Source: an uncultured Sphingomonadales bacterium
GTDB lineage: Bacteria; Pseudomonadota; Alphaproteobacteria; Sphingomonadales; Sphingomonadaceae
Length of the DNA stretch: 16,629 nucleotides
NCBI GenBank assembly: GCA_937898525.1
Contig: CALCBC010000114.1
Location: 1 to 16,629 of the forward strand
Direction of reading: 5' to 3'
The translations under genes and the position numbers were made by a program. Under the pieces are notes generated by a model that was not told the DNA's origin, ran no database searches, and saw only the letters and a program-made list of their open reading frames with translations. Positions 13,736 to 16,629 of this stretch are shown here, piece by piece (position 1 is the stretch's first letter; each line of letters opens with the position of its first letter).

Positions 13736-14656
13736 ATGACCGTCGCCGTCCTGCCTCACTCAGTCCGGCCGCTGCTCGAGGCCCGCCTGCCGGATTGGCT
13801 CGATGTTCGCTGGTGGTCGTCGCCCGAAGAGCTGGTGCAGCTCGCACCTGATGCGGAGATCGGCTGGTTCGACCTGCACGAGAAACCACCGGCGCTGGCC
13901 GCGGTCGCGGCTGCGCGGGGGCTGCGGTGGCTGAACTCGTCCTATGCGGGAGTCGACTGGCTGCCGCTCGCCGAGCTCGCCGAGCGCGGCGTCGCGGTGA
14001 CCTGCGGTACGGGCCTGACCGCGCGGCAGGTGGCGGAATACGCGGTGATGACGATGCTCGCCGTGGCCAAGGACTACCCCGCGGTGGTTCGCGCCCAGGA
14101 CCGCCACGAATGGCTGGCCGAACCCCCCGGGATCCGCGACCTCGCGGGCAGTCGGGCGCTGATTCTCGGCTACGGAGCGATCGGGCAAGCGATCGGTCGC
14201 GCACTCGAAGCGCTCGACGTCGAGGTCCTCGCGGTCTCGCGCAGCCGGCCGCGAGGGTGGCGGCACCAGATCGGCACGTTCGACTGGATCGTACTGGCAC
14301 TCCCGGGTACGCCCGAGACGAAGGGCGCGATCGGCGCACCCGAGCTGGCGGCGATGAAGCCCGACGCGGTGCTGGTCAATTTCGCGCGCGCCGACTGTGT
14401 CGACCAGCCCGCGCTGGTCGAGGCGCTGACCAAGCGGCGGATCGCCGCAGCGGTGCTGGACCTGACCGATCCCGAGCCGCTGCCGCCGGATCATCCGTTG
14501 TGGTCGTTGCCCAACGCGCACATCACTATGCACCTCTCGGGCATCCCGACACCGGCGAGCCAGTCCCGTGCGGCTGAGCGCTTCCTGCGCAACTGCGCGC
14601 GCTTCCGTGCCGGCGAGCCGCTCGAAGCCGCGGTCGACCTCGCGCGCGGGTATTGA
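13736..14656 (+). CDS. D-isomer-specific 2-hydroxyacid dehydrogenase, probably NADP-linked
   Basis: A 306-residue oxidoreductase that interconverts 2-oxo acids and D-2-hydroxy acids. The nucleotide-binding loop is GYGAIG (145-150). The catalytic set is R218 (NFARADCVD), E247 (DPEPLPPDHPLW) and H266 (TMHLSG), all in the expected order. After the second beta strand the sequence reads VSRSRPRG instead of an acidic residue, which in this family points to NADP(H), as in glyoxylate/hydroxypyruvate reductases. The exact substrate is not readable. The ATG at 13736 has GGAG five bases upstream and starts the first beta strand; an open frame back to 13586 overlaps purS. The next gene, a ThDP enzyme, begins 62 bases later on the same strand, so co-transcription is possible. 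Confidence 0.88.
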   Translation: MTVAVLPHSVRPLLEARLPDWLDVRWWSSPEELVQLAPDAEIGWFDLHEKPPALAAVAAARGLRWLNSSYAGVDWLPLAELAERGVAVTCGTGLTARQVAEYAVMTMLAVAKDYPAVVRAQDRHEWLAEPPGIRDLAGSRALILGYGAIGQAIGRALEALDVEVLAVSRSRPRGWRHQIGTFDWIVLALPGTPETKGAIGAPELAAMKPDAVLVNFARADCVDQPALVEALTKRRIAAAVLDLTDPEPLPPDHPLWSLPNAHITMHLSGIPTPASQSRAAERFLRNCARFRAGEPLEAAVDLARGY

Positions 14657-14718
14657 AGCGAGACTCTGCTGCCGCGCTTTGATAGGCACCGTTCCGGCAG
14701 GTTTCGGGGGACGAACCG

Positions 14719-16410
14719 ATGGCCGACGGCGGCGAGCTTCAGAAAGCGTCAGATCTCTTCATCGAGTGTCTCGAGGCGGAAGGCTGCGAGTACATCTTCG
14801 GCGTGCCGGGAGAGGAGAACCTCGACTTCCTCGACTCGCTGTCACGCTCGTCGAAGATCAAGCTCGTGCTCACCCGGCACGAGCAGGCAGCCGGGTTCAT
14901 GGCGGCGACCTACGGCCGGCACACCGGCAAGGCGGGCGTGTGCCTCGCGACGCTCGGCCCGGGCGCGACCAACTTCGTCACCGCCGCCGCCTACGCCCAG
15001 CTCGGCGGGATGCCGATGCTGATGATCACCGGGCAGAAGCCGATCAAGAAGTCGAAGCAGGGCCGGTTCCAGATTCTCGACGTCGTCGCGATGATGGACC
15101 CGATCACCAAGTTCACCCACCAGCTCGCCTCGGCCGACAACATCCCGAGCCGGGTGCGCGAGGCCTATCGTCTGGCCGAGGAGGAGAAGCCCGGCGCGGT
15201 CCACCTCGAGCTGGCCGAGGACGTCGCCGACGAGCGCACCGCCTCTCGCCCGATCGCGCGTTCGATCGCGCGGCGTCCCTCGGCCGAGCCCAAGGCCGTG
15301 CGCCAGGCGGTCGAGGCGATCGAGGCGGCGAAGGCGCCGCTGCTGGTGATCGGCGCCGGCGCGAACCGCAAGATCACCGGACGGATGCTGCGCCAGTTCG
15401 TCGAGAAGACCGGCATCCCGTTCCTTACCACCCAGCTCGGCAAGGGGGTGATCGACGAGCGCCACCCGCTGTTCCTCGGCTGCGCGGCGCTCTCGGCCGG
15501 CGACTTCGTCCATCGCGCGGTCGCCGACGCGGACGTGATCGTCAATGTCGGGCATGACGTGATCGAGAAGCCGCCGTTCTTCATGACCAACGACCGTGAA
15601 GGCGCGCGCGGCGACGACAGCCCGCCGACGGTGATCCACGTCTCGACCAAGACCGCCGAGGTCGATCCGGTCTACTTCCCGCAGATCGAGGTGATCGGCG
15701 ACATCGCCAACGCGATCTGGCAGATGAAGGAAGACATCGTCCCGCAGGGCAAGTGGAGCTTCGAGCGGATGCTCGCCTACCGCCGCGCCGAGGTCGAGCA
15801 CACCGCGAAGCTTGCCGCCGACGCGCGCTTCCCGATCTTCCCGCCGCATCTCGTCCAGCAGGTGCGCGAGTGCATGCCCGAGGACGGGATCATCTGCCTC
15901 GACAACGGCGTCTACAAGATCTGGTTCGCGCGCGGCTACACTGCCTACCTGCCGAACACCGTACTGCTCGACAACGCGCTGGCAACGATGGGCGCCGGGC
16001 TGCCCAGCGCGATGATGAGCGCGATGCTGTATCCGGATCGCAAGGTCATGGCGATCTGCGGCGACGGCGGGTTCATGATGAACAGCCAGGAGATGGAGAC
16101 CGCGGTCCGCCTCGGCCTCAACCTGACGGTGCTGGTCCTGCGCGACGATGCCTACGGCATGATCCGCTGGAAGCAGGCCAACATGGGCTTTGACGACTGG
16201 GGACTGACTTACGGCAACCCGGACTTCGTCGCCTACGCGGAGAGCTACGGCGCGAGCGGTCATCGGGCGGAGAGCAGCGATCACTTGCGCGAGCTGCTGG
16301 CGATGTGTCGCGATTCGGCGGGCGTGCACCTGATCGACTGTCCGGTCGACTATTCGGAGAACGACCAGATCCTGAACCGCGACATCAAGGAGCTGTCGAA
16401 GGCGCTCTGA
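14719..16410 (+). CDS. ThDP-dependent acetolactate synthase-like enzyme
   Basis: A 563-residue enzyme with the three domains of the thiamin-diphosphate decarboxylase/synthase family: pyrimidine-binding (about 8-180), central (about 195-330), and cofactor-binding (about 370-550). E55 in TRHEQAAGF is the glutamate that activates the cofactor. The Mg/ThDP motif begins GDGGFMMN at G448 and ends at RDDAYGM. The C-terminal part (FVAYAESYGASG, CPVDYSEN) resembles catabolic acetolactate synthases more than the biosynthetic IlvB enzyme, and no regulatory subunit gene (ilvH) is adjacent. It could be a pyruvate-condensing enzyme or another 2-oxoacid decarboxylase/lyase. GGGGGA at 14706-14711 precedes the ATG. 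An aldehyde dehydrogenase gene follows after a 100-bp repeat-filled gap, hinting that an aldehyde is produced. Confidence 0.88.
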   Translation: MADGGELQKASDLFIECLEAEGCEYIFGVPGEENLDFLDSLSRSSKIKLVLTRHEQAAGFMAATYGRHTGKAGVCLATLGPGATNFVTAAAYAQLGGMPMLMITGQKPIKKSKQGRFQILDVVAMMDPITKFTHQLASADNIPSRVREAYRLAEEEKPGAVHLELAEDVADERTASRPIARSIARRPSAEPKAVRQAVEAIEAAKAPLLVIGAGANRKITGRMLRQFVEKTGIPFLTTQLGKGVIDERHPLFLGCAALSAGDFVHRAVADADVIVNVGHDVIEKPPFFMTNDREGARGDDSPPTVIHVSTKTAEVDPVYFPQIEVIGDIANAIWQMKEDIVPQGKWSFERMLAYRRAEVEHTAKLAADARFPIFPPHLVQQVRECMPEDGIICLDNGVYKIWFARGYTAYLPNTVLLDNALATMGAGLPSAMMSAMLYPDRKVMAICGDGGFMMNSQEMETAVRLGLNLTVLVLRDDAYGMIRWKQANMGFDDWGLTYGNPDFVAYAESYGASGHRAESSDHLRELLAMCRDSAGVHLIDCPVDYSENDQILNRDIKELSKAL

Positions 16411-16416
16411 CCAGGT

Positions 16417-16500
16417 CCCCTCCCGCTTGCGGGAGGGGTTGGGTGGGCCTGTTCCACCCTCGCACTGACCCACCCCGGCCCCTCCCGAAAGCGGGAGGGG
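16417..16500. repeat. REP/BIME-like double-hairpin intergenic repeat
   Basis: Two nearly identical GC-rich hairpins flank a central palindrome. Hairpin one is CCCCTCCCGC (16417-16426) with GCGGGAGGGG (16429-16438). Hairpin two is CCCCTCCCG (16479-16487) with CGGGAGGGG (16492-16500) and loop AAAG. Between them GGGTGGG (16441-16447) pairs with CCCACCC (16469-16475). The whole unit is one large imperfect inverted repeat. Elements with this look are scattered between genes in many sphingomonad and related genomes. It may act as a terminator after the ThDP enzyme gene or as an mRNA-stabilising element. Confidence 0.8.
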
Positions 16501-16504
16501 GGAG
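16497..16504 (+). promoter_or_regulatory. Ribosome binding site abutting the repeat
   Basis: GGGGGGAG, six bases before the aldehyde dehydrogenase ATG at 16511. Its first four G residues are the end of the right arm of the second hairpin, so folding of the repeat could partly hide it. Confidence 0.6.
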
Positions 16505-16510
16505 ACTGTG

Positions 16511-16629
16511 ATGAAGCTCAAGGACACCTATCCGCTCTACCTTAACAACAAGCCGGTGCAGCCCAACACCGACCTCGAGGTGACCGACAAGTTCACCGGC
16601 GAAGTCGCCTTCCGCACCGCGCTGGCGAC
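16511..16629 (+). CDS. Aldehyde dehydrogenase, N-terminal fragment (runs off window)
   Basis: Only the first 39 codons and two bases are present. The readable N terminus has YPLYLNNKPVQP followed by LEVTDKFTGEVAFRTALA. This is the opening typical of NAD(P)-dependent aldehyde dehydrogenases: a short strand, a conserved Asn, then the (D)xxTGE turn before the nucleotide-binding domain. No catalytic Cys or Glu lies in the visible part, so activity and substrate cannot be judged. GGGGGGAG six bases upstream supports the ATG. Placement on the same strand straight after a ThDP-dependent enzyme suggests that it oxidises the aldehyde product of that enzyme. Confidence 0.75.
   Translation, partial: MKLKDTYPLYLNNKPVQPNTDLEVTDKFTGEVAFRTALA

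Noticed and set aside
16417..16500. CRISPR repeats or an insertion-sequence end
   Set aside because: Only two hairpins, inverted rather than direct, without spacers, a transposase gene or target duplications; a REP-like repeat fits better.
14842..16527. 561-codon minus-strand open frame opposite the ThDP enzyme gene
   Set aside because: Shadow frame; its start even lies in the intergenic repeat, and its product is motif-free.

Overview
The window is GC-rich, densely coding bacterial chromosome, and every recognisable gene fits an alphaproteobacterium, most likely of the order Sphingomonadales. Pointers are a short Hda/HdaA replication regulator behind a DUF2066-type membrane protein, a DUF2794 gene coupled to a serine acetyltransferase gene, PurS as a separate small protein, and a GC-rich double-hairpin intergenic repeat of a kind common in sphingomonad genomes. 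This placement is inferred from gene content; no rRNA or other marker is present. I see no tRNA, rRNA, CRISPR array, prophage or insertion sequence.

Layout. On the minus strand, purM and purN overlap by 8 bases (2116 down to 67), and PurN carries an extra C-terminal MmcQ/YjbR-like domain. Divergently, on the plus strand, come a membrane-anchored DUF2066-like protein and hda (2188-4066), then serine acetyltransferase coupled to DUF2794 (4122-5206), then a small PilZ protein (5265-5588). A phosphoglycolate-phosphatase-like HAD gene (minus, 5611-6282) converges on pilZ across a perfect 10-bp hairpin. From 6344 the plus strand carries glmU, a VapBC-type toxin-antitoxin pair and glmS; the pair sits exactly between the two amino-sugar genes. 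A membrane PAS-GGDEF-EAL protein follows (10322-12679). It converges on the minus-strand pair purS-purQ (13614 down to 12698). The right end, on the plus strand, has a D-2-hydroxyacid dehydrogenase, a ThDP-dependent acetolactate-synthase-like enzyme, a palindromic repeat, and the first 39 codons of an aldehyde dehydrogenase that runs off the window.

How the genes work together. PurN, PurM, PurS and PurQ are four steps or subunits of de novo purine synthesis, held here in two separate minus-strand clusters. GlmS and GlmU make UDP-N-acetylglucosamine for peptidoglycan and lipopolysaccharide. The PilZ protein (receptor) and the GGDEF-EAL protein (turnover) belong to cyclic-di-GMP signalling. Hda switches off DnaA after replication starts. 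The three right-end enzymes could form a 2-hydroxyacid to 2-oxoacid to aldehyde to acid route, but this is only an inference from domain order.

Most of the window is ordinary core metabolism, and I did not find an obviously new multigene system. The points most worth a second look are the PurN-MmcQ/YjbR fusion, the VapC-like toxin that has lost one catalytic acidic residue while keeping a neat repeated operator, the ThDP enzyme/aldehyde dehydrogenase pair split by a repeat next to a ribosome binding site, and a shared promoter-like motif ahead of the two cyclic-di-GMP genes.
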